From positions 248,001-312,000 of the forward strand of contig JAESUZ010005094.1 of NCBI GenBank assembly GCA_017311185.1: a DNA stretch of 64,000 bases, in the 5' to 3' direction. The notes beneath the pieces are model-generated. The model saw only the letters and a program-made list of their open reading frames with translations. It did not search any database and was not told where the DNA came from. Each line of letters begins with the position of its first letter. Position 1 is the stretch's first letter. Below, one piece after another: positions 11,750-53,705 of the stretch. The stretch comes from Proteles cristata cristata. Taxonomy: Eukaryota > Chordata > Mammalia > Carnivora > Hyaenidae. Position numbers and translations under genes: made by a program.

Positions 11750-12091
11750 CACTAAAGGCTGAGGCCTGTAGGGGGCGCCCGTCGGGAGAGCGCCAACAGT
11801 AACTCTGGAGCGCTACGAATCTTCGGCTCCACTCGGCTCCTCTTCGGCTAAGTCCGGTCAGCTCTCCTCTCGGCTTCGGCTCCTCGGCAGAGCTCGGCTG
11901 GCTCTCGACCTGTCGGGCTCGGCCCCCTTCGGCTCCCTTCGCCCGACGCTCGTCAGGGCTCGGCTCCCTTCGGCAGAGCTCGGCTGGCTCTGGACCCGTC
12001 GGGCTCGGCTCCCTTCGGCTCCCTTCGCCCGACGCTCGTCAGAGCTCGGCTCCTTTCGGCGGAGCTCGGCCGCGGCCCCGGAAGGGCGCCC
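11750..12091 (+). promoter_or_regulatory. ERCC4 promoter region in a CpG island
   Basis: A GC- and CpG-rich block starts near 11750 and runs through exon 1 into intron 1. An ETS-type CCGGAAG sits at 12078-12084, 8 bp before the ATG. No TATA box is visible, which fits a housekeeping CpG-island promoter. The transcription start cannot be placed from sequence alone. Most of the interval is made of GCTCGGCT-type repeats, including the 86-bp tandem duplication annotated separately. Confidence 0.7.
11885..12071. repeat. 86-bp tandem duplication in the ERCC4 promoter
   Basis: Two full units, 11885-11970 and 11971-12056, differ at 5 of 86 positions by direct alignment. A partial third copy (12057-12071) begins again with CGGCGGAGCTCGGC. 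Units are built from CTTCGGCTC/GAGCTCGG motifs. They end about 20 bp before the ATG, so they probably overlap the transcription start. Confidence 0.9.
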
Positions 12092-42711
<30,620 letters not shown>

Positions 42712-44364
42712 ACAAGGGTGGCCATTGTCTTACCCGTGACTGAGCTTTCCATTCCAGCCACCCTGTGCCAGAATGAATAGGTTGCGATGAATTCACTCTC
42801 TTCCAGCACCCACCGACCGTGCGGTCCGCTTCCGGGGTCAGTGGGCCGGGAGCCGAGGCTCCCCTCTGGACTCTGCATTTAGGCGCTGGTTCTAACTTGA
42901 CCGTGCCTGCCTGCCTCCCTCCCTGTGCTGTCTGTTGGGGCCAGACTCCGCATGTCCTGCCCTTCAGTCAGGTGTCAGAATCCAGTGAGGCGCCTCGGGG
43001 GGGTTACAAGAGGCCGTTTTTAACACAAGCAGCAATTCGTGTTTCCTACACAGGCCAACAAGTCACACTACCAAGTTCCTGCCCTCTTCAAGATGGGCCC
43101 CGGAACACCGGGAAGGAACCTTGTCTGCCATTCGTCACCAGTTCTCCCCATATTTCCCTCTGATACGTGCTTCCACCTTTCAGCCTCTAAGAAAAACCCA
43201 GGGGGACTTCCTCGTACTCACGTGAGATGGAAGATGGCCACGTCTGAAACTAGCTGGTTCATTCCTCATCCCTTGACTATTGTAACACACACCACAACTC
43301 GACTGTGCAAAGCCAGTAGTTTTTAAACATGAAATGAATTGTTACCTGTCTCCAGAATTGGGTGGTGTAGGTGACGGAGTCCTGAGGACCCTCAGGACTC
43401 CTGAGATGTTGTGCAGTCATCGCCCCTAAATCTCAGAGATCTCTGAGCCCAAATGGCTGGTTAGAGTCTCTTAAGACTTCCTCTTTCCCCCAAGCCTCCC
43501 TTCACATGCCCTGAGGCCACCAGTGCCAGACCCTCTCCACACGGGGCGTAAGCTCACCCTCTTCCCTCTCTGTGGCCCTGGGCCAGTGTGCTTGCTTGTG
43601 TCTGTGTGAAGACCCACGTACAAGCAAATGAGTGGCCCACCAAGTCTTTAAGATCTGGTTTTCCCTCTTGGAGTAGAGATCAAGGAATTATGAGTAAATG
43701 AAAGATCAGCACATAGAATATGTAAGAGTTTTAGAGAAATATTTACATGCTTAAAAACTCGACAAAACCATCTCCTTCTCAAACCCTGCTGTTGGGTTAG
43801 GTTAGCTTTTTACTGAAGTGAACATACAGGACATTCGTAGCCCCTCTGTGCAGTTTTTAAACTTTTCTATTTCAACATTACTAACTTCGGCATTATTCAC
43901 ACATCTAGTAACGAGGAGTCAATCTTCTACCTCAAGAGCTGATGAGGATAGAAACATCCGTGCCACCAGCCATACCGCACAGTTTCACGTTTTCAGTGTT
44001 GGCCATGTTTTTGTTTGTCACGGTGTTTGAACTCCCAGTAGACACTGGGCCACGTAACACTGAGTGGTCTTCACCCCCACTGTCGTTCTTTCCACCTACC
44101 TCCAAGCTGAACCACTCACATTGACATCTTGATCTCTCCGTGTGTTAACGTGTTAATACTGTTAAAGTGGACGTGGATTTCCAGCTCTGTGCAAGGGCGG
44201 CTCAAGGGTGAATTGAGGGGTATCGAGGAAGTGTGTTGCTCCATGGAACTCGGTGTGGTGACCTGAGGAACGGAGAAGAAGACAGGAAGCAAAAATCAGT
44301 TTAAGGTAGAATATATAGTTGGGCTACTCGTTTTTTCCCCTGCGTTAAAAAATACACCCTTGAG

Positions 44365-44578
44365 GGGTGCCCGAGTGGCTCAGGTGGTTAAGCCACCAAC
44401 TTCGGCTCAGGTCATGACCTCACAGTTCATGGGTTTGAGCCCTGCGTCAGGCTCTGCGTCGGCCCAGAGCCTGGAGCCTGCATCACATTCTGTGTCTCCC
44501 TCTTTGTCTGCCCCTTCCCTGCTTGTGGTCCATCTCTCTCTCTCTCTCTCTCAAAAGTAAATTAACAGTAAAAGAAAT
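44365..44578 (+). mobile_element. CAN-SINE in the probable 3' UTR
   Basis: Target-site duplication ATACACCCTTGAG at 44352-44364 and 44579-44591. Confidence 0.95.
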
Positions 44579-45452
44579 ATACACCCTTGAGAATAGAAAA
44601 CAAAATGTTGGGAACATTATGTATTTTTTAAGGAGTCCAGTCAGAGTTAAAAGTATATTAAAATAGACATCTCGCCCCAAATGGAAATGGCTATTAACGA
44701 TTTTTCTTCGCCCAGCCCTAGCCCTTCTGCTTGTGGCATATGAAATCGCTATTTTTGTTTTCTTCTTGTGTAATCCCACCTGCCTTATACTGTTCTTCCA
44801 TTACATAAAAGGCAAATCCGAACATAGCACAGTTTTTCATACGGGTTTCCGTCCAATAGAAGTCTTCAGAAACAAGCCCTAGACCTGAAGCTACCATTTT
44901 AAACAGCCCTTGTTACCTGGTATGGCATAGATAACAGTCTTAATTGTATTTAGAGCGCCTTGTCTCCTGGCTCTCAGATTGTTATTTGCTGTTGGATGAA
45001 CTGGACCCTTGAAGACAGGCGTGCTGTGTCATGTGTATTTGATTTATGGGTGATAGTTTCTAATGAACTCAAAAGTGCTCATTATGGATGCAAGGCTCTC
45101 TGGCTCCTTCCCTTCCCCTAAGGAAATACATCTTAATGCGCGTCTAGTTGTGGGAAACCTTCAGTACAGTCATCGTGTGTTCCCTCTTACCACATTTGTC
45201 ACAAAAATGTCCTCTGACACATTTGTACAACCTAAGGATCTTGGGCCAAGGGACTAATGCATGAATTTGTGAAATTAACGTATCGCTTTATTTTCCAGCA
45301 TCATATTGTCACCTTTGCCTTTTTTTCTTTTGAAATAGTAAATATCCAGTATATGTATGAACTCACGCTTAGCATTTTTCAAAACCTTTTTTTAAAAACC
45401 CAAGATCAGCATTATTCTATTTTACAAGTTTTTTGCATAAAAAGTCAGCGTG

Positions 45453-45660
45453 GGGCGCCTGAGTGGCTCAGTCGGTTGAGCGTCAGACTTCGGCTCGGGT
45501 CATGACTCATGGCTTGTGGGTTCGAGCCCTGTGTTGGGCTCTGTGCTGGCAGCTCAGAGCCTGGAGCCTGCTTTGGATTCTGTCTCCATCTCTGTCCCTC
45601 TCTACCTCGTGCTCTCTCTCTTTCTCTCTCTCTCAAATATAAATAAATATTTAAAAAAAT
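45453..45660 (+). mobile_element. CAN-SINE in the probable 3' UTR
   Basis: Sense copy, head GGGGCGCCTGAGTGGCTCAG, tail AAATAAATATTTAAAAAAA. Confidence 0.93.
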
Positions 45661-45680
45661 CTTTAGAAACAAAAAATGAA

Positions 45681-45895
45681 GGGGCGCCTGGGTGGCTTAG
45701 TCGGTTAAGCGTCCGACTTTCGCTTGGGTCATGATCTCGCGGTTTGTGGGTTCGAGCCCCGCGTCGGGCTCTGTGCTGACTGCCAGCTCAGAGCCTGGAG
45801 CCTGTTTCAGTCTGTGACTCCTCTCTCTCTGACCCTCCCCTGCTCACGCTGTCTCTCTCTCTCTCTCTCCTAGAAAAAAAAAAAAAAAAAAAAAA
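45681..45895 (+). mobile_element. young CAN-SINE in the probable 3' UTR
   Basis: Young markers and an unbroken A run of about 25; AAAAAATGAA flanks both sides. Confidence 0.94.
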
Positions 45896-46703
45896 AAATG
45901 AAATAAAATATGAAAAAAATTAAAAACCAGCACATATGAAATAGGAGAGAAAGCACTCTCAATGTTGTTTGCTTTAATCATAGTGCCTCTTGATATTTTT
46001 TAACAATTATACATGAAGAGATGATTTTTAATAGCGGCCATAAAGAATATTCTCTCGGCAAGAAGTCCCCACTCCTTTGGTCTGAGGCTTAGGAGTCTGT
46101 GTGTCCCTGTATGTTTGAGTACGTCCAGAAGGCAGCTTCCCAGCGCGTGAGGGACTGAAAGTAATTGTCCCATTCAGCAACTGATCGGGACACAGAGGGT
46201 TAAGTCTCGATTTGGTTGTGTTGAGATAATGGAGTACAGAATTAATAAATGGCCTCCGGCAGGAAAGCGAACCCCGAAGTCAGTTCGAAGCCGTGGGTGG
46301 GGTCAGAGAGGCAGACTGTTACTAGTCTTTGCTTTTGTTTTTCAAGCATAATTTGATTTTCTTCTGGCTCAAAAAACTCCTCTCTTTTGTGTTCAGTTTA
46401 GCCCAGAAACATCCTCCTAAGACCCAGCAGTTTAGAAGAAGTTATTTTCACAGTCTCGAATACTTTAAAATGTATCCAGACTTCAACACCCGGGTTGTCA
46501 TTTTTCTTCATTATTTTGCTTTCTATTTTGGTTTATTGCTACGTCCTGCCCGGTGCTGAACTTCTGTACTTAACCGCCTTTATCCACAGGTTTTTAGTGG
46601 GTCACACCCCTGCTGTTGGTTTTTTATTTAACTTTAAGGGTATGTAAACCAACATTTGGATGGAAGGGAGACATAACTGATTCATATCAATTTGTAACAA
46701 GAG

Positions 46704-46736
<33 letters not shown>

Positions 46737-46751
46737 CATGCGCGTGTGTGT
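46704..46751. repeat. (TG)n-(CG)n alternating purine-pyrimidine tract
   Basis: About 48 bp of unbroken alternating purine-pyrimidine: a long GT run, then GCGCGCGCATGCGCG, then GTGTGT. It lies directly upstream of AATAAA at 46754. Confidence 0.95.
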
Positions 46752-46914
46752 TTAATAAAATGTGTATTTATTCCGTGTTTTCCTCAGCATTCTGTGGGCA
46801 AAATAAAAATAGCAATGTATAGTGAAAGGACATGTATTCCCAGCGTCGCTCTTACCAACATGTTGGTAACTATCACTGAAAACTATTTAATGTGCTTTCC
46901 TTTTCGTTGTGCAC

Positions 46915-46920
46915 AATAAA
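46915..46920 (+). terminator. candidate ERCC4 polyadenylation signal AATAAA
   Basis: A canonical hexamer in TTGTGCACAATAAATGATC, about 4.2 kb past the stop. A second AATAAA lies at 46754-46759, just after the TG/CG repeat. Which one is used cannot be told without transcript ends. Confidence 0.4.
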
Positions 46921-47306
46921 TGATCACAAACCCTTGCTTCTGCATTTGACTTGCGTGACAACCCCACTTTCTAAGACTTCAGCACATTTTTCTTTTTGTT
47001 TATTTTTCCCTTACTGCCTTTTATTTTGTGCATGTTTCCTTAAGTGGGGGGGTGGGGGGAGACTGTTCTCCCGAAAACACTCGTTTGTTGGCATGTAATG
47101 AATACGTGCTAAACACAATGCCTGGAACATGTTAACTCAACAGAGATTAATTTCCTGCTGCCCCTGACTAATACGTCTTTGTTCCTTCAGCATCAGAGTT
47201 GAAAGTAAGTTATCATTGCAATACATCTAGAATTTATTGTAACCTCCTACGTTTAATTATTATTTAATTAGCTTACTAATTGGTTCATTTTGATGATTTC
47301 GTTTTC

Positions 47307-47533
47307 TTTTTTAAAAAAAGTTTTTTTTAAATGTTGTATTTCTGAGAGAGAGAGAGAGACAGCATAAGCAGGAGAGGGTCAGAGAGAGAGAGAGGGAGAC
47401 ACAGAATCTGAAACAGGCTCCAGACTCTGAGCTGTCATCACAGAGCCCAATATGGGGCTCAAACCCATGAACTGTGAGATCATGACGTGAGCCAAAGTCA
47501 GAAGCTCAACCCACTGAGCCACTCAGGCGCCCC
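47307..47533 (-). mobile_element. CAN-SINE
   Basis: TGATTTCGTTTTC before and TGATTTCATTGTTTTC after it. Confidence 0.93.
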
Positions 47534-47679
47534 TGATTTCATTGTTTTCGATTCCTCCTTAAAACCTTGAACCTTAAAATCCATTTGTAACAAAGTGTAA
47601 GACAGATCATTTCACAAAATGTTTTAATACTGGACTGAAGACACTGGTGGAATAATTAACCCTTTCTCAGCAGTAGTGA

Positions 47680-47890
47680 TATAATTCACATTTACTGAGC
47701 CCTTGTGCACGATCTCCTTTAATTTCCATGACCATGACAAAGGTGCTGTTATTTAAAAACCTCTTTTACAGTGGTCAAACTGAAGAGCAGAGAGGTTAAG
47801 TCATTTGCCCCGGGTCGCCCAGCAGTAAATGATGGAACCGTGATTTGAACCCAGTCTGACTCCAGAGCCCATGATGAAACGCTGGTGGTG
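47680..47890 (-). repeat. MIR element
   Basis: TTTACTGAGCCCTTGTGCAC, CAGAGAGGTTAAGTCATTTG and TGATTTGAACCCAGTCTGAC are in antisense MIR order. Confidence 0.85.
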
Positions 47891-48067
47891 AGTGATGGGG
47901 GAAGAGAGGCTTGTGTCCACTTTCAAATAATTACAAATATGTCACAGAAAAAGCAAATTGGTTTGTTAATCGTGCCTCTCTTAGTTAATAGTGTCAAAAG
48001 CAAGTATGTAAAATTTGGAAATAGGTCAAAGAATACTGAGTACCCTTTCTGTATAGAACTGGATGGC

Positions 48068-48187
48068 ATTGGGCTGCTTGGCTCGCTCAGTCAGTGGAGT
48101 ATTCCACTCTAGGTCTTGGGGTTGTGAGTTGAAGCTCCATGTTGGGCTCCATGCTGGGCACGAAGCCTACTTAAAAGTAAAAAATTA
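48068..48187 (+). mobile_element. old truncated carnivore SINE
   Basis: GGGCTGCTTGGCTCGCTCAG, GTCTTGGGGTTGTGAGTT and AAGCCTACTTAAAAGTAAAA resemble an older SINEC_a type without the CT-rich part. Confidence 0.7.
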
Positions 48188-48412
48188 GGGACGCCTGGGT
48201 GGCTTAGTCGGTTAAGTGTCTGACTTTCGCTTAGGTCATGATCTCGCGGTTCGTGGGTTCGAGCCCCGCGTCGGGCTCTGTGCTGACTGCCAGCTCGGAG
48301 CCTGGAGCCTGTTTCAGAGTCTGTAACTCCCTCTCTCTCTGACCCTCCCCTGCTCACACTGTCTCTCTCTCTCTCTCTCCTAGAAATTAAAAAAAAAAAA
48401 CATTAAAAAAAA
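48188..48412 (+). mobile_element. young CAN-SINE
   Basis: Inserted in the tail of the previous SINE; AAGTAAAAAATTA at 48174 and 48413 flanks it. Confidence 0.94.
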
Positions 48413-49103
48413 CAAGTAAAAAATTAAAAAGAGCTGGATGTTATCTAGTAGCATATGCTCCCTGGGGGTTATCTGATTTTCCACAGCTACGGCTGCATAC
48501 CTCTGTGTCGCAACTCTATGAGAAGAGAGGTTAGCTTGTAGGAAAGCCAACAGCAATACGAGTGATTCCTGTTCACTAGTGTTGCAAGGTTATTGCCTAG
48601 TGGGACATGCACCAGTTCTACGTTTATTAGCAACTTCATTTCCGCATTCATTTGACTATGAATCTCGGGATCTTTAATTTTCCTTTAAATCAGTCTTAAC
48701 ATCTTACTGGTTTCCTCATGCATTGAACCTAATAAAATCTTTGACCTCTGTTGCTATTGTTTCTATTTGTATAAGTCATGTTTCTAGGTTTCTGAAAAAA
48801 TTATGCTTTGCAAACGATGTTGCCGACAAGAGCTTCCATATGACGATAAAACCATATTTCCAGCCTCATTCATCCCAAAATCAAGCTGTGTAAACTAGAA
48901 GATGGATAATATACATATGAATACATATACATATGTGTTTAAGAACTGTACTTTTGATACGAAGATGTTAATACGACAGACCCTAAGTTGATCTAATATT
49001 TAAGAACTATAGACTCATTTTAAGATTCTGGGTTCGTGGACCTCTGTTTCTCTGTGTACAAAAGCTTAACTGAGTATTTCATCTCAGTTCTGTTTCCCTG
49101 CAG

Positions 49104-49260
49104 CCCTGACTATGAGTGTTCAGGAGACCGATTCATGAATGAGAAAGAAGAGGAATTTGGGGTATTCCCAAGGATCCATTTGCCTGAGAAAGATATTTCT
49201 ACAGCCAAAGAACAGAGCTCTCCAAGGGCCCGGGAGACAGTAAACAAAATCAGTCTGTGA
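49104..49260 (+). other. splice-acceptor-led open frame of unknown meaning
   Basis: TGTTTCCCTGCAG is followed by a frame from 49105 reading PDYECSGDRFMNEKEEEFGV and on to a TGA at 49258-49260. It does not fall in a repeat I recognise. No family match is known to me; it may be chance. Confidence 0.15.
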
Positions 49261-50009
49261 TTTCCACCAAGGGAGTTTCCCGGGATTCACAAAAATACTA
49301 AATAGACCGGGTCTAATGAGACAGCGGCGCAGTATGTTTAAGATAATGGTGTTTGGGGACCCTTTCCCAACAGAGTGTGGTGTCAGGGAGAGCATGCCTT
49401 TCACTGAGAGATTTGCTTCTCTGTGCAACTTTGTTTCTGTAAGGGCGACGCCTGACAGAAACTTTAGGGCAGTAGATAGTTCAGTGGACTAAGGGAAGCA
49501 TGACGGGGCAGGTTTGTTTTCGTTTTCGGGGTAAGGCGGTTCCTGCACAGGGCAGAGGGCTGTCTCTGCTATGCGGCCTTGCAGTGAAGGCAAGTCAGAG
49601 AAGGAACCCAAGCAAGTAAAGTGATTAAACGCCACAAGAGAAGTCGAAGTGCTTTGGAGGTCAGAGGAAGATGTCGTATCTGGCTGTAGGGATCCGGATG
49701 GCCACGGCGACAAGGAAGAGCTCCAGATGAGTCTTGCAGCACAGCTATGGCCTCAGCAGATGCAGGCGGTGCGCGCATGTCCACGTCCAGAGTATTAGCA
49801 AAGAAATGGGGAAAGTGGCGGTGTTTGAAAGGTGGAGTCGAGAACAGCAGAGTTGGGGCAATTCGCTGGAGACATATGCTAGGGGTCTCAAGCGCTAGAC
49901 TTGAGGAGTTCTCATTTCGGCAGGAAAAGAAATGCTCAAATAAGGGAAGGGCGTGAGCAAGAAGTCTGTGTGACAACTACAGCCTGGCAGTAGCGAGTTT
50001 GAAATGGCA

Positions 50010-50210
50010 AGATTAATCGAGCACTTCCAGTGTGCCAGATATTTTATGTACTTTACCCCAAGTACGTCCTCACCCCCTGAAGTAGGGATCATCCCTGCTT
50101 TGCTGATGAGGCAGCTAAGATTGAGAGAGTAAGGAATTAAAGTCACAGTGGCGTAGAAAAGATGGGACTCAAACTCCAAAGCCTCCTTTCCTTCTGCGGC
50201 ACCTTGCTAC
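50010..50210 (-). repeat. MIR element
   Basis: GAGCACTTCCAGTGTGCCAG, TTTGCTGATGAGGCAGCTAA and GATGGGACTCAAACTCC are in antisense MIR order. Confidence 0.75.
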
Positions 50211-50625
50211 GTAGGAGGAAAGACCATTTCAGAAGGCTTTGTAAGAACCCAAGCGATATAGAGTGACAGCCAGAACTAAGATTGTAGCTTTGGAAATGGA
50301 AAGGACAGAAATTGAGGCATCAAAGGGCAGTCTGTGGAATGGCAAAGAAAGTCAATGCCAAGGAGTCTAGCAATAGCCTTTAAGTCTAGGCTCAGAAAAC
50401 AATGATGCTGTGAACAGACCCAAAGAGTCTGTAGAAGGACCTGATCATGTTGGAAAGAGAGTGAAGTTCAGTTTTAACCAAGTCGATTTCAAGATAGCCG
50501 ATGGTCAGGCAGACAGTCTCATTTCAGGGTGCAGTTGACGTCTGTGCAGAAGTGAGAGCCGAAGACATCAGATAAACAGTTAACAGAGAGAAGTATGAAA
50601 GAGAACATTAGAAAATGCCCCCAGT

Positions 50626-50849
50626 GTCCACCTGGGTGGCTCAGTCAGTTAAGCGTCTGACTTTGGCTCAGGTCATGATTTCACAGTTCGTGGGTTCAAG
50701 CCCCACGTCGGGCTCTGTGCTGACAGCTTAGAGCCTGGAGCCTGTTTCCGATTCTGTGTCTCCCTCTCTCTCTGATCCTCCCCTGCTCACGCTGTCTCTC
50801 TCTCTCAGAAATAAATAAAACATTAAAATTTTTTTTTAAAAAAAGAAAA
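50626..50849 (+). mobile_element. CAN-SINE
   Basis: AAAATGCCCCCAGT before and ATAATGCCCCAATCT after it. Confidence 0.94.
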
Positions 50850-51169
50850 GATAATGCCCCAATCTTGGGGGTGAGAACACAGAGAAGGCAGACTCTTAGA
50901 AGATCCTGAATCGCTCACAGCCACCAGAATCTAAAGCAGCAGGGAACTTCAAGGGAGTAGTCCACAGAGTTAGGACTTGGATGCGCTGGTGGCCTCAGAC
51001 TGTGATGGGAAGTCATCCAGGTGATCCTGGGCAGCGGTTTGAGGGAGCCCAAGGGCGCACACCGGACGGGGGTGCGGAGGAGGCCAGAGCACGGTGCGGC
51101 TGGAGAAAAAGAGAACAGTGTTGGTGATCAGGAGGAAGGAGCACTGTGGAGCCAAAAAAGCAAGATGGT

Positions 51170-51388
51170 GGGTGCCTGGGTGGCTCAGTCGGTTGAGCAT
51201 CCAACTTCAGCTCAAGTCATGATCTCATGGTTCATGAGTTCAAGCCGTATGTCGGGCTCTGTGCTGACAGCCCAGAGCCTGGGAGCCTGCTTCGGATTCT
51301 GTGTCTCCCTCTCTCTCTGCCCCTCCCCCACTCATGCTCTGTCTCTATCTCTCAAAGAATGAATAAATGTTAAAAAAATTAAAAACAA
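51170..51388 (+). mobile_element. CAN-SINE
   Basis: Head GGTGCCTGGGTGGCTCAGTC, tail GAATAAATGTTAAAAAAATT. Confidence 0.93.
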
Positions 51389-51547
51389 ACAAATAAGGAA
51401 GATGCTAGGGAGAGGACAGATGATTAATGGAAGTAAAAGTCACTGTTGGAGGTCCTGAGGGTGGAGGGAAACAAGAGTGATTTTATTTTTCTTCCTTTCA
51501 CAACCACAGAAATTTTTTTGTGCCTATTTTGCCTCTCTCTCTCTCTC

Positions 51548-51743
51548 TTTTTTTTTTTTTTTTTCAGTTTGAGAGAGAGAGAGCGGTAAAGAGCACAAGC
51601 AGGGAAGGGAGAGAGAGAATTGCAAGCACGCTCCGTGCTCAGCACAGAGCCCCACACAGGGCTCAGTCCCAGGATCCTGGGATCATGACCTGAGCCAAAA
51701 TCAAGAGTCAGACGCTGAACTGACTGAGCTGCCCAGGCACCCC
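51548..51743 (-). mobile_element. older CAN-SINE
   Basis: CTCAGTCCCAGGATCCTGGG and AAAATCAAGAGTCAGACGCT mark the older form. Confidence 0.88.
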
Positions 51744-51770
51744 TGATCTGCTTCTCCTTAAAACTTAACA

Positions 51771-53221
51771 TTTATAGTACCATATACCCCCAACTCGGAA
51801 CGGAACCGTCAAACCACAAGAAGTAACAAGGAGCCCTTTTGGGAAACCTTCTATTTTAACAACAACCGCTGCTGTTTGGCACTGAGGTCTGCTTGTGTTT
51901 AAACTGGAGGGGGAATGGCCTAGAACCCCCTCCATCTGTAACCCGGCTGGAGAGCTTTATTATTATTTAAGGCATCCCTTGCAGTGATTTATGAAACCAA
52001 AATGTATGCTGGCTAGTGTCATCTGAAAACAAAGTGGATGCTCACCAGCTCCCACCAGCCAATCCTGAGACTTGGGAAGGATTTTTATTTTGGTCGCGCT
52101 GAGCTTACTGTAACTGGGGCGGCTGAGTTGCTATGGTGATTTCTTCCCCAAACAGAGTGCTTTGCCGCAATACATGGAAACAGCAGATAAATCGACTTTA
52201 TGTTGACTCGATCGCGACATTAATTCTCGTTGAAATAACCCCGTGTCCCCCATCAGGGCTAGTGCGTAGCAATTTTCAATCAGAGCCAAGGAGGCATCGA
52301 CTAAAAGAAACTTAGGCTTTCTGAACCTGGGCCTTCCCAATTCATGTGGCTCAAGAGGGCTGGCTCAGGGCCTAGAGTCCGACCATGTAGGGGGGTGGGG
52401 GTGGGTTGTAGCTGGAAGAAGGTTCATCACTGAAGCAATTATGTGGTTAATTGCTCCAGCATGGGCATAGGCTGAAGGTTGTGACTCACGCCCCGCTCTG
52501 TCACTAATAATTGGGGGCTGGGCAGGATGCTCAGAAAACGCAGCCGTTCCTTCCCCTTCCTCTTACAAATCTGTAACTAACTAGACTGGTCCTTGGAAGC
52601 GAGGCCTCACCTCCTGGCCGCGGCGCTCCCTGTCTCCGCCAGTAGGGGTTCCCATCGAGTCACAGGTCCTGAAACTAGCTTCTCTAGAGTCACTGTATGC
52701 TTTAAGCACTACTGCCCTTTGGATGGGGGGTGTATCTGCCTCCGATTCTTGCCTAACCATGACATGGGAGAGAAGAAAAGTAGCTGCCTGTTTCCAGCAT
52801 GACTCATTATAAACAAACGGAGGACAGATTGACTGCCTCTTATCAGGGCCCGAGTATGTGCCCCAGGACTGAGGGTGAGTCACACTGGAAGTCGCAAGTC
52901 TTTTGTTGGTGGAAGGGATTTTTTTTTCCCTTGCGGAAGAGGTGGATTTGGGGGGCTGCTGTTGATTTCTTAAATACAATCAGTGACCCCCACACAGTAA
53001 GCCCTGGGCTTCTAGGTGAGGTCAAATGCCTCACCCCCCCAAAACAAAAAAGCTTTCAAATAAACTTGGCCGCCTGCACAAGGAAACCCACTTGCAGCTG
53101 ACGGAAGCATCTGCAAACTGGCCGCGGTGGTTTCACAGCATACACATCTGCCAATAAATCATCAAAGCGTGTGCACCTTCAGTATGTGCAGTTCACAGTA
53201 TGTGAATTACACCTCAGAGGC
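51771..53221. other. repeat-poor intergenic block, possible regulatory element
   Basis: About 1.45 kb free of recognisable repeats. Contains GAGTTGCTATGGTGAT at 52125-52140, resembling an RFX X-box half pair, and homeodomain-like TTAATTG and TAATAATTG at 52440-52520. No coding frame is convincing. Confidence 0.3.
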
Positions 53222-53455
53222 TTTTTTAAGTTTTATTTTTTATTTATTTATTTTGAGAGAGAGAGAGAGGAAGAGAGAGAAAATGTGCACCAGCAGGGGA
53301 GGGGCAGAAAGAGGGAGAGAGAGAGAATTCCAAGCAGGCTCTGTGCTGTCAGCCCAGAACCCTACATGGGGCTCAATCCCAGGAACCTTGAGATTATGAC
53401 CTGAGCTGAAACCGAAAGTCGGAGGCTCAACCGACTGAACCCCCCCAGGTGCCCC
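53222..53455 (-). mobile_element. CAN-SINE
   Basis: Antisense copy from TTTTATTTATTTATTTTGAG to CCCCCCAGGTGCCCC. Confidence 0.92.
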
Positions 53456-53490
53456 CTCATTGCGAAGATTTTTAAGAAGAAATGCAGTGA

Positions 53491-53705
53491 GGGGCGCCTG
53501 GGTGGCTTAGTCGGTTAAGCGTCTGACTTTCGCTTAGGTCATGATCTCGCGGTTCGTGGGTTCGAGCCCCGCGTCGGGCTCTGTGCTGACTGCCAGCTCA
53601 GAGCCTGGAGCCTGTTTCAGTCTGTGACTCCCTCTCTCTCTGACCCTCCCCTGCTCACGCTGTCTCTCTCTCTCTCTAGAAATAAATAAAACATTTAAAA
53701 AAAAA
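53491..53705 (+). mobile_element. young CAN-SINE with perfect 14-bp target-site duplication
   Basis: AAGAAATGCAGTGA at 53477-53490 and 53706-53719. Head and body carry all young-subfamily markers. Confidence 0.96.

Larger units (their letters stand above)
42712..46940 (+). other. probable ERCC4 3' UTR
   Basis: No coding potential after the stop. Human ERCC4 has, as I recall, a 3' UTR of about 4 kb, which would place the end near 46.8-46.9 kb, where AATAAA hexamers occur at 46754 and 46915. The interval contains three + SINEs (44365-44578, 45453-45660, 45681-45895) and a TG/CG tract at 46704-46751. Extent is inferred; a shorter UTR is possible. Confidence 0.45.

Noticed and set aside
49569..49976. 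135-codon minus-strand frame
   Set aside because: Random-looking composition with no splice or promoter context, leading into a MIR.
52581..53101. Overlapping frames of 100-132 codons on both strands
   Set aside because: Neither has recognisable domains, and frames on both strands cannot both be real; treated as non-coding.
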